Of a DNA stretch of 64,000 nucleotides, positions 1 through 10,658 are shown piece after piece (position 1 is the first letter of the stretch; every line of letters begins with the position of its first letter). This DNA is from Adiantum capillus-veneris (lineage: Eukaryota; Streptophyta; Polypodiopsida; Polypodiales; Pteridaceae), in NCBI GenBank assembly GCA_014529385.2, contig CM043950.1, forward strand, positions 155,775,545 through 155,839,544, read 5' to 3'. The notes beneath the pieces are model-generated. The model was not told the origin of the DNA. It searched no databases and saw nothing but the letters and a program-made list of their open reading frames with translations. The position numbers and the translations under genes are program-made.

Positions 1-317
1 TCAATAGATTATGAATGGTTAGATGGAATGGACCTTTGCATCAAAGTACAGCTCAACAATCATAGCACAAATGCATTGGTCGATACAAGAGCTCGAGTAA
101 ATGTAGTCAGTTATTCCACATACAAGAAAGCAACAAATCAGTCTTGACAGCACGAATAGCGACTATCAAAGGATGCAACAAGAACCCAACACCAACATTG
201 GGAGTAGTCAACTTAAATGTGATAGTACATGGATGTTCATGTCCTCATCAGTTTGTATGTTTACGTGATGAACACATGAATGAGACAATGAGTCTTGGAA
301 TCTCATGGATGCGGACA
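1..317 (+). pseudogene. Retrotransposon aspartic protease remnant
   Basis: The first 147 bases read openly in frame 1 and contain ALVDTRARVNVVSYSTYKK, which resembles the active-site loop of a retropepsin (usually D-T/S-G-A), but the glycine after DT is an arginine here. A TGA at 145 ends that frame. A second frame from 144 carries on with NPTPTLGVVNLNV and DEHMNETMSLGISWMR, which looks like the rest of a gypsy-type protease with its terminal LG-x-x-WM segment. So the stretch is a frameshifted, inactivated protease fragment cut by the left window edge. It ends where a family C LTR starts (319), so it is probably the target into which that LTR element inserted. The family call rests on motif resemblance only. 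Confidence 0.55.
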
Positions 318-318
318 T

Positions 319-1890
319 TGTCGTGCAGTTCCGCTTCCATGACAAGAAAATGAGCAAAGGGATGCCAATCAGATGTATTTGAATCCTACATGATTATTCA
401 GCAGTTATAAGGGCTTGCTAACAAGCCGATTTTAAGCTCAAAGTATGCCAGATGCGGCTCTAAGGGCTAAAATATGTCTTGGTAACGCTAAACAGTGAGT
501 ATTCTTGAATTGTTCATAGTTGGGATTTTATTAATCAAAGTTTAAGTACTTGAAGGGATCTACATGCCTCTCTTTACAGCTCATCAATCGGAGCTAGGGA
601 TAAGAAGTTATGACAGTTTTAAGTTGAGTCAGTAGCAGATCCGTACCGGATTGAGCACCTACTGATAAAAGGTCAAAGATGAAAGGAATGCACGAGTCCG
701 AAGTGCTCACTTCCAGGAGCATGTCGGTCTTTCCAATTCGTCAATCGGGGTTTCGGTTAGCAAGATATGGCCAGTTTAAGTATCGCCGGGGGCCGGTTCC
801 GAACCACCCTGGTCGCCCTGATCAGTCATATTCATCTAGCTTAATGCAGTGTGGTTCCCGATATGTATGCCAAATGTGGGACGATGCGGAACCATTTTTG
901 ACGGACAAACTTGCATCTTGGAAGCTATGGTGCCATTCAACACACTAGAGTGGGCAGTAGAATTCACGGTGATATTGCTAATCAGTGGATGTGGGAAAAT
1001 GATGTCATGGAGGAACTACCTAGCCGATATGTATGCCAAAAGTGGTGCTCGTATGAAAGCACATGATGTTTTTTATGAGCTTTCATTTAAAAATGTTCTT
1101 TTTGAAGAGCATTGGTTTCGAGATATGCCCAAAATCGCCACGGCAACGAGGCTCTGGCTTATTTTCACCGGGTGCGAAGGGAAGGCCTTTCTCCTAATGC
1201 ATTCACCCATGCTTTCCAAAATGATACGAGGAAAACCGCCCAAGGACCCAAGGGATGGCTGCCCAAGCAATCAAATAAGGGTTTTAATGAGTGTGGACAA
1301 GGAAGATGAAAAGAGAAAAATAAGGCCATGGCGTGAAGGCAGGCAACGAGCAGTGCCGCATGGGAGGAAAACTGCTCATAGCGAGCTCGGAGCGTATCGT
1401 ACGAGCATGCACATGAGAAAAAAAGGCATCAGCAGCCCAGGGCGAACAGATTTGGCGTTGTCTCTGCCGCAAATGGCGCTAGTCAAAACCTCGCCTGCCA
1501 TGTCATATGGTGGCAATCCATTAGCGACATCGCAAATAGCGCTGGTCAAAACCTCGCCTGCCAGGTCATGTGGTGGCAATCCATTAGCGACATCGCTAAT
1601 GGGTTGGCCAAATTTAGAAAGAGGGCATGCAACCTATATAAAAAGGGAAGATGGCTCTTTAAATCCTCTCCTCTTTTCATTGAACTCCCTCTCTTTTCAT
1701 TCACCGCTTGCTCTCCGGGGAAGAAGGAAAAGGGAGTCGAAGGGCAAGGCATAAGGAGGAGCAAGGAGTCAAAGGGCAACGAGGGAAGAGATCCCTCTCT
1801 CTTGCTTTCGTCCTCGAGGCATTATTTTGGTTTACATGTCTTTACCAACTACGTGAGCTTGATGAAAAGTAGCTTAAGGTGTGTTTAGCA
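319..1890 (+). repeat. Family C LTR, copy R1 (carries a PPR fragment)
   Basis: Starts with TGTCGTGCAGTTCCGC. It is related base for base to the LTR start of the minus-strand element at 45-60 kb, including the shared block TATGCCAGATGCGGCT and a later block around TTTACAGCTCATCAATCGGAGC. The first about 260 bp recur at 1951-2211, and the part from about 580 recurs after 10659. A TATA-like box (TATATAAAA, 1636-1644) sits near the 3' part, as expected for a U3/R border. The sequence from about 1690 to 1830 matches the reverse complement of the LTR fragment near 16.39-16.56 kb. The 3' limit is uncertain because the junction to the internal remnant is a deletion. Confidence 0.7.
844..1310 (+). pseudogene. 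Decayed PLS-type PPR protein fragment (copy 1)
   Basis: Frame 3 encodes LADMYAKSGARMKAHDVF, and frame 2 from about 1112 encodes VSRYAQNRHGNEALAYF followed by RVRREGLSPNAFTHA. These are diagnostic pieces of the S and L/P motifs of land-plant PPR proteins, which bind organellar RNA. An earlier, more damaged piece near 855-1010 shows another DMYAKCG in a third frame. At least two frameshifts separate the pieces, there is no start codon, and no E/DYW domain is visible, so this cannot be a functional gene. A sister copy with the same breaks lies at 10915-11395. Both copies sit upstream of a TATA-like box inside an LTR. Confidence 0.7.
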
Positions 1891-1950
1891 GATGCATCTT
1901 GAAGACTGGGTGGCACAGACCGGAGGCTGTGTAGGTTCAAAGGGGGTGGA
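1891..1950 (+). other. 3' internal remnant and polypurine tract of family C element
   Basis: GGCACAGACCGGAGGCTGTG followed by TTCAAAGGGGGTGGA immediately precedes the LTR start TGTCGTGCC at 1951. The same arrangement, on the minus strand, lies beside the LTR starts at 3426 and 45630. The purine run is the expected plus-strand primer for reverse transcription. Nothing else of an internal region remains between LTR R1 and LTR R2, so almost the whole body of this element is deleted. Confidence 0.7.
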
Positions 1951-2211
1951 TGTCGTGCCACTCCGCTTCCATGACAAGAAAATGAGCAAAGGGATGAAAA
2001 TCAGGTGTATTTGAATCCTACATGATTATTCAGCAGTTATAAGGGCTTGCTAACAAGCCAATTATAAGCTAAATGTGTGCCAAATGCGGCTCTAAGGGCT
2101 CAAAGATGTCTTGGTAATGCTAAACAATGAGTATGCTTGAAGTGGTCATAGCTAGGATTTTATTAATCAAAGTTGAATTACTTGAAGGGCTCTACATGCG
2201 TGTATTTACGG
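1951..2211 (+). repeat. Family C LTR, copy R2, first segment
   Basis: Direct repeat of 319-575 with the same TGTCGTGC start. It is cut at 2211 by the gypsy element and resumes at 10659 with GGCTCATCAATCGGAGC, exactly where copy R1 continues without interruption. The downstream segments are 10659-11837 and 15633-15665. Confidence 0.75.
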
Positions 2212-3426
2212 TGTCGGAAAGTGTGTGGTCTAGCTGGGAAGGTGCAGAACCTCTGGCTGTGAGAGTTCGTGATGAGAGTCACAAACCCTTTGCAAGAAAG
2301 CGTTTGTGGAGAGTCACAAACCCTCTTTCCTATCGTGCTTGGAAATTGCTTGTTTTCGTAGTCGAGAGTATGATGAGAGGATCATCAAATCACATTCAAT
2401 TTTACTTAAAAAGACCATTGAAAAACACTAATGCTTCAGCCATGAAACCTCGATGCTCATACAAGCACAATTCTCAATCAAAACCCAAACCTCTTTCATG
2501 GTATCATGTAGCCTTGCCCCCAATTACGTAGTCGTAACATCAAACAGCTGAAAGGAATACACGAGCTTCCACCTTCATGGCGACCATTTTCTGAATTTGT
2601 AGAGATTTAAGAGCTTCAAAAGTGAAGCCCACACACCATTTTGATAAGGGGAAACCCTAATTCACTCCCTCACTAGCTCAAATACAAGATTTCGAAGAGG
2701 CGGGACTGCCCTACACATAGATTGAGCAACCATGGAAGCAATTATACAGTATTGCAAAATTGCTGGTTTTTTCTGTAAAAAGCCCCCTTCTCCCTCTTCC
2801 CCACGGCATTATGAGCTGATGTGTCAATTTTTGGACCATTTTGCCACTTTGGACCAAAACTAGGCCATTTTCAGCTCATTTTTGACCCAAAAAATGCCAT
2901 TTTTGATGCAAAAAATCCCAATTGGAGTCAAAAAAATCCCTAAATTTGTGGGATCACTCGCATAAGCATAAAAAGCATATATAAGCATGATTTTTCATCC
3001 ATATACCATTTTGGGTCACTTTCCATGCAATTTTGCAACGGCGCTTGTTAGCTGCTATTTTTGGCAGTTTTTGCCCGCATCACTCTTTGTAGGCGAAATG
3101 AGTGTGCCACCATGAAACACTTGGACTATTTACATTGTCAAACCAAATTAAGCATCTTATCAAGTGGAAAAGCATGCAAATAGGCCACATCCAGGGCCAC
3201 GACTCCCAGGATAGGTATGTACATGATAATGACTGCAGTAGACGCTTCAACATATATCAAGTGGAAAAGCATCTTATCAAGTGGAAAAGCATGCAACTAG
3301 GCCACATCCCGGTCCACGACTCCCCGGATAGGTATGTACATGATTGCTTTTATTTGCATACATCGAGAACTGTCAAGAGTGAGGTGAATGTTTTATTTCA
3401 CACTATGTACGTGCCACGGCACTACA
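2212..3426 (-). repeat. 3' LTR of the gypsy element
   Basis: Near-identical to 9460-10658 over its whole length. Relative to the partner it lacks about 50 bp near 2320 (between short repeats of CACAAACCCTCTTTC). It also has an extra duplicated block near 3250-3330 built on ATCAAGTGGAAAAGCATG. On the minus strand it starts TGTAGTGCC and ends in CCGACA. Confidence 0.92.
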
Positions 3427-3466
3427 TCCACCCCCTCTGAACTTGCACATCCTCCGGTATGTGCCA
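3427..3466 (-). promoter_or_regulatory. Polypurine tract of the gypsy element
   Basis: On the minus strand the bases before the 3' LTR read TTCAGAGGGGGTGGA, a purine run that would prime plus-strand DNA synthesis. The 25 bases upstream (GGCACATACCGGAGGATGTG) are shared with the family C tracts near 1930 and 45650. Confidence 0.8.
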
Positions 3467-3485
3467 CAACAACATTTGTAGAGCA

Positions 3486-5549
3486 TTAAAACTCATGGTC
3501 AGACGCCATATTCTCACTTTCATCCTCAATTTGCATATAGTTGGCTTCATCATCCTCTTCACTTGGTTGTGCATCAAATGGATGAGAATCCCCTCTTCTT
3601 TTGAATAATTTAATTCTTTTTCCTGCAATGGGAATTTTCAGTTCTGTCCCATCCAGCTCACGCAAGGTGTAAGTTGCATTTCCATGCACATGTTTGACAA
3701 CATAAGGACCAAACCATCTCTTTGCGAGCTTCCTTATTGTAGAGTGCTGGTTTTCAAGGCTACTATCGTACACCAACACCCAATCACCTTCTTCAATGTC
3801 TTTCGGTCTGAGCCTATGCATCTTGTCAAATCTGTCTTTGTTTTTCAACCTTGCATTCTTTAGTCGAGCTTTTGCAAGCTCAATGTCTTTAGGCCTTCTT
3901 TCCAATTTCCGTATGCGCAATGCAAGAAGGTCTTCTCTACTCATTCCATCTTCCCATGGCAATACGTTCCATGTAAGAACTACATCTTCAATTGGCATCA
4001 CAGGTTTTTGACCATACATCAATTCAACAGGCATATAGCCAGTAACTGAACTATGTGTTGTACGGTCAGTCCACAATGCAAATGGTAGTAACCTTGGCCA
4101 CTCTCCAAGCTTCCCTTCACAAGCCTTAGCTAAAGCTTTGATTATTAGAGGATGTCCTCTTTCACTTTTTCCATTTCATTCTGGGTTATAAGCACAAGTT
4201 AAAGCTAGCTTGATGCCCATTCTAGAGAAGAATTCCCTTGCTTCATCAGCATCCAATTCTCCTCTATCTGCAGTTATCTTTCCCACACACCCATAGCGAC
4301 AGATCACATCTTCAAGAAGAAATTTACATACAGCTTGTGTACTCTTTGTCCTCAATGATCGCCCTTCCACTTGATTAGACAAATTTTCTCTTGCAAGCAC
4401 CAAATACCTCATTTGCCAAAGTCCCAAAGGCATTGTAACCAAATCCACAACCCATTTGTAATGGATGGCTAATGGATAAGTAGGTTGTAGTCCATCATGA
4501 TGCCGTACATTTGAATACATTTGGCATGTCACACAAGACTCCACAAACTCAGCCACATCCTTATACATCCCTTTCCACCAATACCTTTCTTTTACCTTGG
4601 CAAATGTTGCCCATACACCTCGATGTCCTGCCCATAAACTTTCATGGAACTCCTTGATGATTTGTTGCTGAGTAGCCTTATCGCATACTACACGCAATGG
4701 TGTTCCATCTCTTCGTTTAGGATGCTTCCATAGGTAGCCATCCCTCAAGAAGTATCCGTATGCTTTTCTTCTTATCCTCTTAAATTCTTGCTCAGTCCAA
4801 TCATCCTGCTTCTGCAGAGTACTTAAGTAGCGACCTATCAAGAGCCATTCATCCTCATATAGTTCCTCTGAAAAGGACTCAAGTGAAGACACAAAACATG
4901 CATGACTACTCTTTGCATGATCAATAGTGTAAAACTTTGTGCCTACATCATCTCCCTCAACCATCATGTTCTGTTCATCTTCATACCTTGCCCTAGATAG
5001 CATATCTGCCATTGGATTGTCTTTCCCTGCAATATGCTTGAACTCAGGATTCAAGGACTTTATGTAGGCTATCCATTGCAGCATTGCAATATCAGGAGTC
5101 GAACAGTTTGTGATCATTCCAAGAAGAGGCAAACAATTAGTTTCCACAACCACTGATGCCCCTATCAAGTACTCCTTGTCACACCTCAATGCTATAACCA
5201 CCCCCCATAGTTCCCTTTTTACTTGTGCATAATCGCGTTGGCGAGAACTCAGAATCTTGGCTCCAAATCTCACCACATACCTTTCTCCCTTATCATCATC
5301 TTGCCCTACTGCCCATCCTATCCCTGTAGGACTCGTGTCCACTGTCACAATGACAAGTCTCTCACATGCATGGTCCACCTTTCTCAAGGTTGGCGATGAA
5401 AGAAGTAGATTCTTTAGCTTTCTCATGGCTTTTGTGTGCTCTTCTTCCCATCGAAACTTCTGATTCTTTCTCAACAACCTATAAAGGGGATATTCTACAT
5501 GTGCATAATGTGGTATCCAAATAAGATAGAAGACACAAGCACCAAGAAA
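3486..5549 (-). pseudogene. Gypsy pol: RT tail, RNase H and integrase
   Basis: One minus-strand frame runs from about 5549 to 3486. It begins with the end of the RT connection (RIFLGACVFYLIWIPHYAHVE), then an RNase H-like section with VTVDTSPTGIGWAVGQ and ADMLSRARYEDE. Integrase follows: the H-H-C-C zinc region (HESLWAGHRGVW to CVTCQM), WVVDLVTMP, a catalytic aspartate in TADRGEL (codon at 4266-4268) and the last acidic residue in SERGH. The C-terminal part, with KDRFDKMHRLRPKDIEEGDW and a basic end, resembles the C-terminal DNA-binding segment of gypsy integrases. A TGA (4176-4178) lies just before the final catalytic glutamate. The enzyme would insert the cDNA into the genome, but this copy is inactive. 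Confidence 0.9.
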
Positions 5550-5559
5550 TATTCGAACT

Positions 5560-6417
5560 TCAGTTATAGTTGTACATGTTTTTTATTGCATCCATCTTTT
5601 TTGGACAAGGCCTTCTACCATAAGGACCATACATATGCCCCACAATCAACACTTCATTAACACCAAATACAGATTTTTGCCCTGACAGGGTAAGATTAAC
5701 TTCTTCCAGCTTTGACAAAATCTTCTCACAATCTTTGATATGGTCTGCAACAAACTTACGGCACCCCCTCGAATCCATAGCTTCATCTTTATCTTTGTCT
5801 TCACATCCTTTGATGGGCACATCATCAAGAAATGGCATTGTGATTTGAGGTATGAAGTCACGTAGAAACTTGTTCATCCCATTCATCATATGTGCAACTG
5901 AATTTGTTGCTCCTTGAGGTAAGGTACACATCCTTACCAGTCCCAAAGGTGTTTTCATAGTTGTCACATCTCTACTCTCAATATCTAGCTAAAATTGATC
6001 GTACCTTGAATAGAGATCTCCCATTGAGTAAATTGACCTTCCTGCAAACGCCTCTGTAAATTCATCCACTATAGGTCCTATACCCACATTTCTGATGTTA
6101 ACCTTGTTTACAGATTTCATATCTTGTATGAACCGCAAAGCTCCATTCTTCTTAGGCACAATGAACCACCTATTTGAATATGGCGCACAAGAAGGCTCCA
6201 AGATACCCATGCTAATCTTTTCATTGAGTAGTTCTATTAACTTTGGCAAATGTGATTTTGGAACCCGAATTGGGCGTAGATTCCAAGGTACGTGAGGGAT
6301 AGTGAAGATCACAATAGGTGCAACAACATTAGGATCAACACACCCTCTCTCATGTGGCTGGAAAGCAAAAGCCTTACCATATCTTGAAAGCATTTCTTTA
6401 AAACTCTTCTTCTCTTA
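5560..6417 (-). pseudogene. Gypsy pol: reverse transcriptase core
   Basis: Minus-strand frame with PIRVPKSHLPKLIELLNE, then NRWFIVPKKNGALRFIQDMK, then TLPQGATNSVAHMMNGM, then the catalytic FLDD (5821-5826 region) in place of the commoner YIDD/FIDD. These are the ordered fingers and palm motifs of Ty3/gypsy reverse transcriptase. A TAA at 6415-6417 separates it from the upstream open stretch, and a TAG at 5989-5991 cuts it between the fingers and palm. A frameshift near 5550-5565 throws the reading into the RNase H frame. All three breaks make it non-functional. Confidence 0.9.
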
Positions 6418-7132
6418 TTCCGTTAAAAACTCTTCACAGCCAACTTTTATCTCTTTTAGGGATTCCATTGTGAACTTGTGTCCAGTTCTTTTTTGATCCC
6501 TGAGACTCGGCTGCAAAGAAGCTTTCTCTAGCTTTTTCCTGCAATATGATGGTAAAGGTAAGGCCACTGGTCTCACTTTCTTTGCCACCGTTTTGTACTT
6601 GGTCTCCACACGCACTTCCGTTCCTTCATTAGCATTGAAATCTTTCTGATCATCAAAAGCCTCAATCACATCATACATTATCATAGAGCATACTTCCACA
6701 ATGTGGGTTCCATCTTGCATGCTAGATTCCATTATAGCTTCAAGCTCAAGCATAGTATCTACATGAGAAACTTGTTCAAAGAAACCTGAAATGTATTCAC
6801 TATCCTCTATGAAACCATTTTCTTTCATGTATTTCTGTACACTATATACATATTGTCGCGCACTTCTTTTCATATCCTCAAGCTTCATAAAACATACTGA
6901 CCCATGCTCTGTTAATCCCTGGAAACCTGTAGAAAAAGCTTCTTCTCGCTTTGGGTCAGACGAGAATCTTTTTCTTATTGTACCATTGCAATCCCGCTTC
7001 ACAATGGTACATGGCCAAAACCCCTTGTCTCCCTGTACTCTTGAACTCTTTGTTCGCTTTTGGTAGAGGATACTCACGAAGACTATTGCGGTTCCTCTCA
7101 TGATTCACACACAGAGTCAAAAATTGCACAGC
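6418..7132 (-). pseudogene. Gypsy protease-RT linker region
   Basis: Minus-strand open stretch of about 228 codons in the same frame as the RT core. It includes FWPCTIVKRDCNGTIRKRF and YVYSVQKYMKENGFIEDSEY. I recognise no catalytic motif. Its position between protease and RT suggests the linker found in some plant gypsy polyproteins. The junction to the protease frame, between about 7100 and 7135, is a frameshift plus a TGA. Function unknown. Confidence 0.6.
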
Positions 7133-7828
7133 TCACTTCCCATCTCTGCTCTTTACCCTAGCATAAGCAGAACCATCATCCAAGACCTTTGTTTCCATGC
7201 GAACGGCTGTGATGTATGGCTGCCCAAGGATAAGAGGATAGGTAGACATCTCCTGCACAAAGAAATTTTGCTCATCCTTCACACTACCAATCGTCACTTT
7301 CACATTTGGACAAGCCCCATACAACTCTCCTGATGAGTTATTTGCAGCTCTAATCATCCACCCATGGTCTGTGTCTATCGGCCACTTACCCTTCATGTAA
7401 AGACTCTTGGACATAAGATTGATCTCAGAGCCATGATCTATCAATGCAACATATGGCTCCTCAAGATCACCCACCTTGACTAAGGTTTCTGTTGTAGCTC
7501 TTGCCCAATGACTTTTGGAGTAGTGGCTTTTATAGGAGGCTTCATCATCATCATCATCATCTGAAAATCGAGCATGTGCATCTCTTTGAGAAGACTGGTA
7601 GCATCCTACCACATTTTCATCACAATCACTCTCTTGGACATGTATTCCATGTGCCTTACGTGACTCCCCTTCACCCTCAGACTGTGGAGGAATAGACTCA
7701 GTGAGAGTTTGCCTCTTTATTTTTATGATATCTATAATTTCTTCATGAAACTCACGTTTAGCAATGCCAAGAACCTCACCCAAGGTAAACTCAACTTTGC
7801 TATTCAAAATCCTTTCCTCCAATACCTA
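7133..7828 (-). pseudogene. Gypsy aspartic protease
   Basis: Minus-strand frame containing ALIDHGSEINLMSKSLY, the retropepsin catalytic loop in the D-H-G-S version, and later STYPLILGQPYITAVRME, matching the conserved ILG-x-P-x-I flap/C-terminal segment. An acidic run of six to seven aspartates precedes it. The enzyme would cut the Gag-Pol polyprotein. A TAG at 7826-7828 separates it from Gag, and another stop ends it at 7133. Confidence 0.85.
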
Positions 7829-9376
7829 CTTTAAGTTTGAGGCAACTTCAATGTCAGATTGTAGTTTGTATGCAAGACCTTTTGCTTTAGATTTTCCTTG
7901 CTCTTTCTTCTTTCCTGTAGATGCCTCCTCCATAGGAATCTCAGGAGGAGGAGGCACATGTGGTGGAGCCTCATAAGAAGGTCCTGGATCCTTTCTTCCA
8001 CCAGCTCTTGTAACTCTCTTTGAAGTAGAAGGACCTGCATCTCCATTCTCACGTCTGCGCTTCTCTTCCACAATTGCTTCATTGTTATAGAATTTTGCAA
8101 GATAGGCATGCACTGATAAAGAGTCCACAAGGTCATCCCAACCTGTTGTATGGCGTATGCAATCACCGGCTTCATGTAACACCTCTTTAGTTACCTTCCC
8201 TTTTTCAGCTGAGGCTACTGCATATGGCCACAAGCTATCAACCTCCTCAAAATCATCTGGAGTATACTTTAACACTTTCTTTGGAATTAGCTCTATCTTT
8301 AGCGGCCTCCACTGCAGAAATAGCATGACTAGTTGCCATATCCTCCACTAACTTCTGCATACCTCCTTTTCCAAAGTTAGTTCCTAATGGCATACCTATC
8401 TCCCGTAGATGGATCTTGCCATCCTTAAAAAACACAAGGTCTCTTTTTAAGGCATCCCTAAAGCTATCACAATCCCTTCTGCCATGGTCCGTGCCATCAA
8501 ATCATATGAATCTGTGCACAAATCCTTCTTTGCTTTGGGATTTTTGTCCTGCAGGTTGTCCTTTCTCTTCAAGCCTTGTTAGCTTTAACTTCATTTCTCG
8601 CATGCCCTTCACAAGATCATCAAGCATTGAATTATCACCTTTTGAACTCACAACAGTAGGTTTTGGTGGAATCTCTGACGTGCTAGGAGGAGAGGTAGTA
8701 CCATTCACCACCATCTTGTCCCTACGACGTTGCCTCTTAGCAAGAAATGAGACTGCGTCTTCAACCTCTTTCCACTCAGCCTTTAAACCCTGTTCTGTAT
8801 TCTTGTCTTCAAGGAGTAGCTCTAGCTTTTCTTGGAGCTCGTGACCTGCAGCTTGAAGGAACAATTCGGTCTTTTCACTATCCAAAGTAGCCCGCTCTGT
8901 TCCTGACAGTTGAGCATAGCGTAGCTCAAACTCTCTCAACAGTTAGGTGATGGAAAGTCCTTCTTTTGGCTTTGCAACCCATTCCAAGAAGGTCCTTTTT
9001 GTAACCCTTTCAGAGTCCTCCATGAGGTATTCCTCCTTTAGAGATACTTGAATCGCTCCCAACCTTCTCCATGCTCCTCCCTGATTCCCCTTACATGGTC
9101 TCTAATCTCGGGGACCACAACAAGCTCAAAACTACGAATCATGTCCACCTCTGGAACTCATTGTAGCTCCATCTCCTTTACATAACCACGAAGAAACTTT
9201 GTGACATCTTTCCCTTGAAATTGCTCCATTTTTTTCACAATAGCTTGAAGGGATTTTGTTGCTTACGCCTCCCTTCTTTCTGCAGCCTGTTGTTGTTGCA
9301 TAAACATGGCGAACGCTTGAAACATTTGCATTGTGCCTTGATCAAAACGCATGCCTTGTTGCTCTTGTTGATCCAT
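7829..9376 (-). pseudogene. Gypsy Gag (capsid/nucleocapsid)
   Basis: The likely start is the minus-strand ATG at 9376, about 80 bases inside the 5' LTR, followed by a glutamine-rich N-terminus (MFQAFAMFMQQQQ). The capsid-like core has VPEIRDHVRGIREEHG and, after a frameshift near 9050, RVTKRTFLEWV. The nucleocapsid zinc knuckle near 8490-8510 keeps its histidine and last cysteine (DGTDHGRRDC), but both leading cysteines read as phenylalanine and a TGA lies between them. Stops also occur at 9263-9265 (TAA) and 9158-9160 (TGA), with further frameshifts near 8305. The protein would have packaged the element RNA. Confidence 0.8.
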
Positions 9377-9437
9377 AGCTTTAATTATTTGTAATTAAAC
9401 CTTTCAAAACAAGTATTTGAACCCCCACCCCAGCTGC

Positions 9438-9459
9438 TTCACGTCGGGTTCACCGAAAA
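9438..9459 (-). promoter_or_regulatory. Primer-binding-site-like segment of the gypsy element
   Basis: Directly inside the 5' LTR the minus strand reads CGGTGAACCCGACGTGAA after a short T run. The family C element has TGGTGAACCCAACGCGAA in the same position (48340-48357). Complementarity to a tRNA 3' end is expected, but I cannot name the tRNA from memory. Confidence 0.6.
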
Positions 9460-10658
9460 TGTCGGAAAGTGTGCGGTCTAGCTGGGAAGGTGCAGAACCT
9501 CTGGCTGTGAGAGTTCATGATGAGAGTCACAAACCCTTTGCAAGAAAGCGTTTGTGGAGAATCACCAACCCTCTTTCTAGGGGTGACAGAGAATCTAAGA
9601 GTGTTCGTGATAGCAAAGTCACAAACCCTCTTTCCTATCGTGCTTGGAAATTGCTTGTTTTCGTAGTCGAGAGTATGATGAGAGGATCATCAAATCACAT
9701 TCAATTTTACTTAAAAAGACCATTGAAAAACACTAATGTTTCAGGCATGAAACCTCGATGCTCATACAAGCACCATTCTCAATCAAAACCCAAACCTCTT
9801 TCATGGTATCATGTAGCCTCGCCCCCAATTACGTAGTTAACATCAAACAGCTGAAAGGAATACACGAGCTTCCACCTTAATGGCGACCATTTTATGAATT
9901 TGCATAGATTTAACAGCTTCAAAAGTGAATCCCACACACCATTTTGATAAGGGGAAACCCTAATTCACTCCCTCACTAGCTCAGATACAAGATTTCGAAG
10001 AGGCGGGACTGCCCTGCACATAGATTGAGCAACCATGGAAGCAATTATACAGTAGTGAAAAATTGCTGGTTTTTTCTGTAAAAAGCCCCCTTCTCCCTCT
10101 TCCCCACGGCATTATGAGCTGATGTGTCAATTTTTGGGCCATTTTGCCACTTTGGACCAAAACTAGGCCATTTTCAGCTCATTTTTGACCCAAAAAATGC
10201 CATTTTTTATGCAAAAAATCCCAATTGGAGTCAGAAAATCCCTAAATTTATGGGATCACTCGCATAAGCATAAAAATCATAGATAATCATGATTTTTCAT
10301 CCATATACCATTTTGGGTCACTTTCCATGCAATTCTGCAACGGCGCCTGTTAGCTGCTATTTTTGGCAGTTTTTGCCCGCATCAGTCTTTGTAGGCGAAA
10401 TGAGTGTGCCACCATGAAACACTTGGACTATTTACATTGTCAAACCAAATTAAGCATCTTATCAAGTGGAAAAGCATGAAAATCGGCCACATCCAGGGCC
10501 ACGACTCCCCGGATAGGTATGTACATGATAATGACTGCAGTAGACGCTTCAACATATATCACAATATGTACATGATTGCTTTTATTTACATACATCGAGA
10601 ACTGTCAAGAGTGAGGTGAATGTTTTATTTCACACTATGTACGTGCCACGGCACGACA
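9460..10658 (-). repeat. 5' LTR of the gypsy element
   Basis: Partner of 2212-3426 in the same orientation. It starts TGTCGGAAAGTGTG on the plus strand and ends GCACGACA. The terminal bases have drifted from the partner's GCACTACA. Confidence 0.92.

Larger units (their letters stand above)
2212..10658 (-). mobile_element. Ty3/gypsy LTR retrotransposon, degenerate
   Basis: Two direct LTRs of about 1.2 kb (2212-3426 and 9460-10658) begin TGTCGG and end in CA on the plus strand. Between them, minus-strand gag, protease, reverse transcriptase, RNase H and integrase appear in the gypsy order. A polypurine tract abuts the 3' LTR and a primer-binding-like segment abuts the 5' LTR. Reading frames are broken by at least seven stops and about four frameshifts, so the element is dead. 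The element interrupts family C LTR R2. Flanking pentamers are TACGG on the left and TTGGC on the right, so no clean target duplication remains. Confidence 0.95.

Noticed and set aside
849-1754. Open frame of about 300 codons across the PPR region
   Set aside because: PPR motifs switch frames within it and no start or targeting region fits. It is a pseudogene inside an LTR, not a host PPR gene.
2127-3440. Open frames in the gypsy LTR (also at 9417-9836 and 10404-10619)
   Set aside because: They lie in both LTRs and have no domain. One crosses the LTR border, so they are chance frames.
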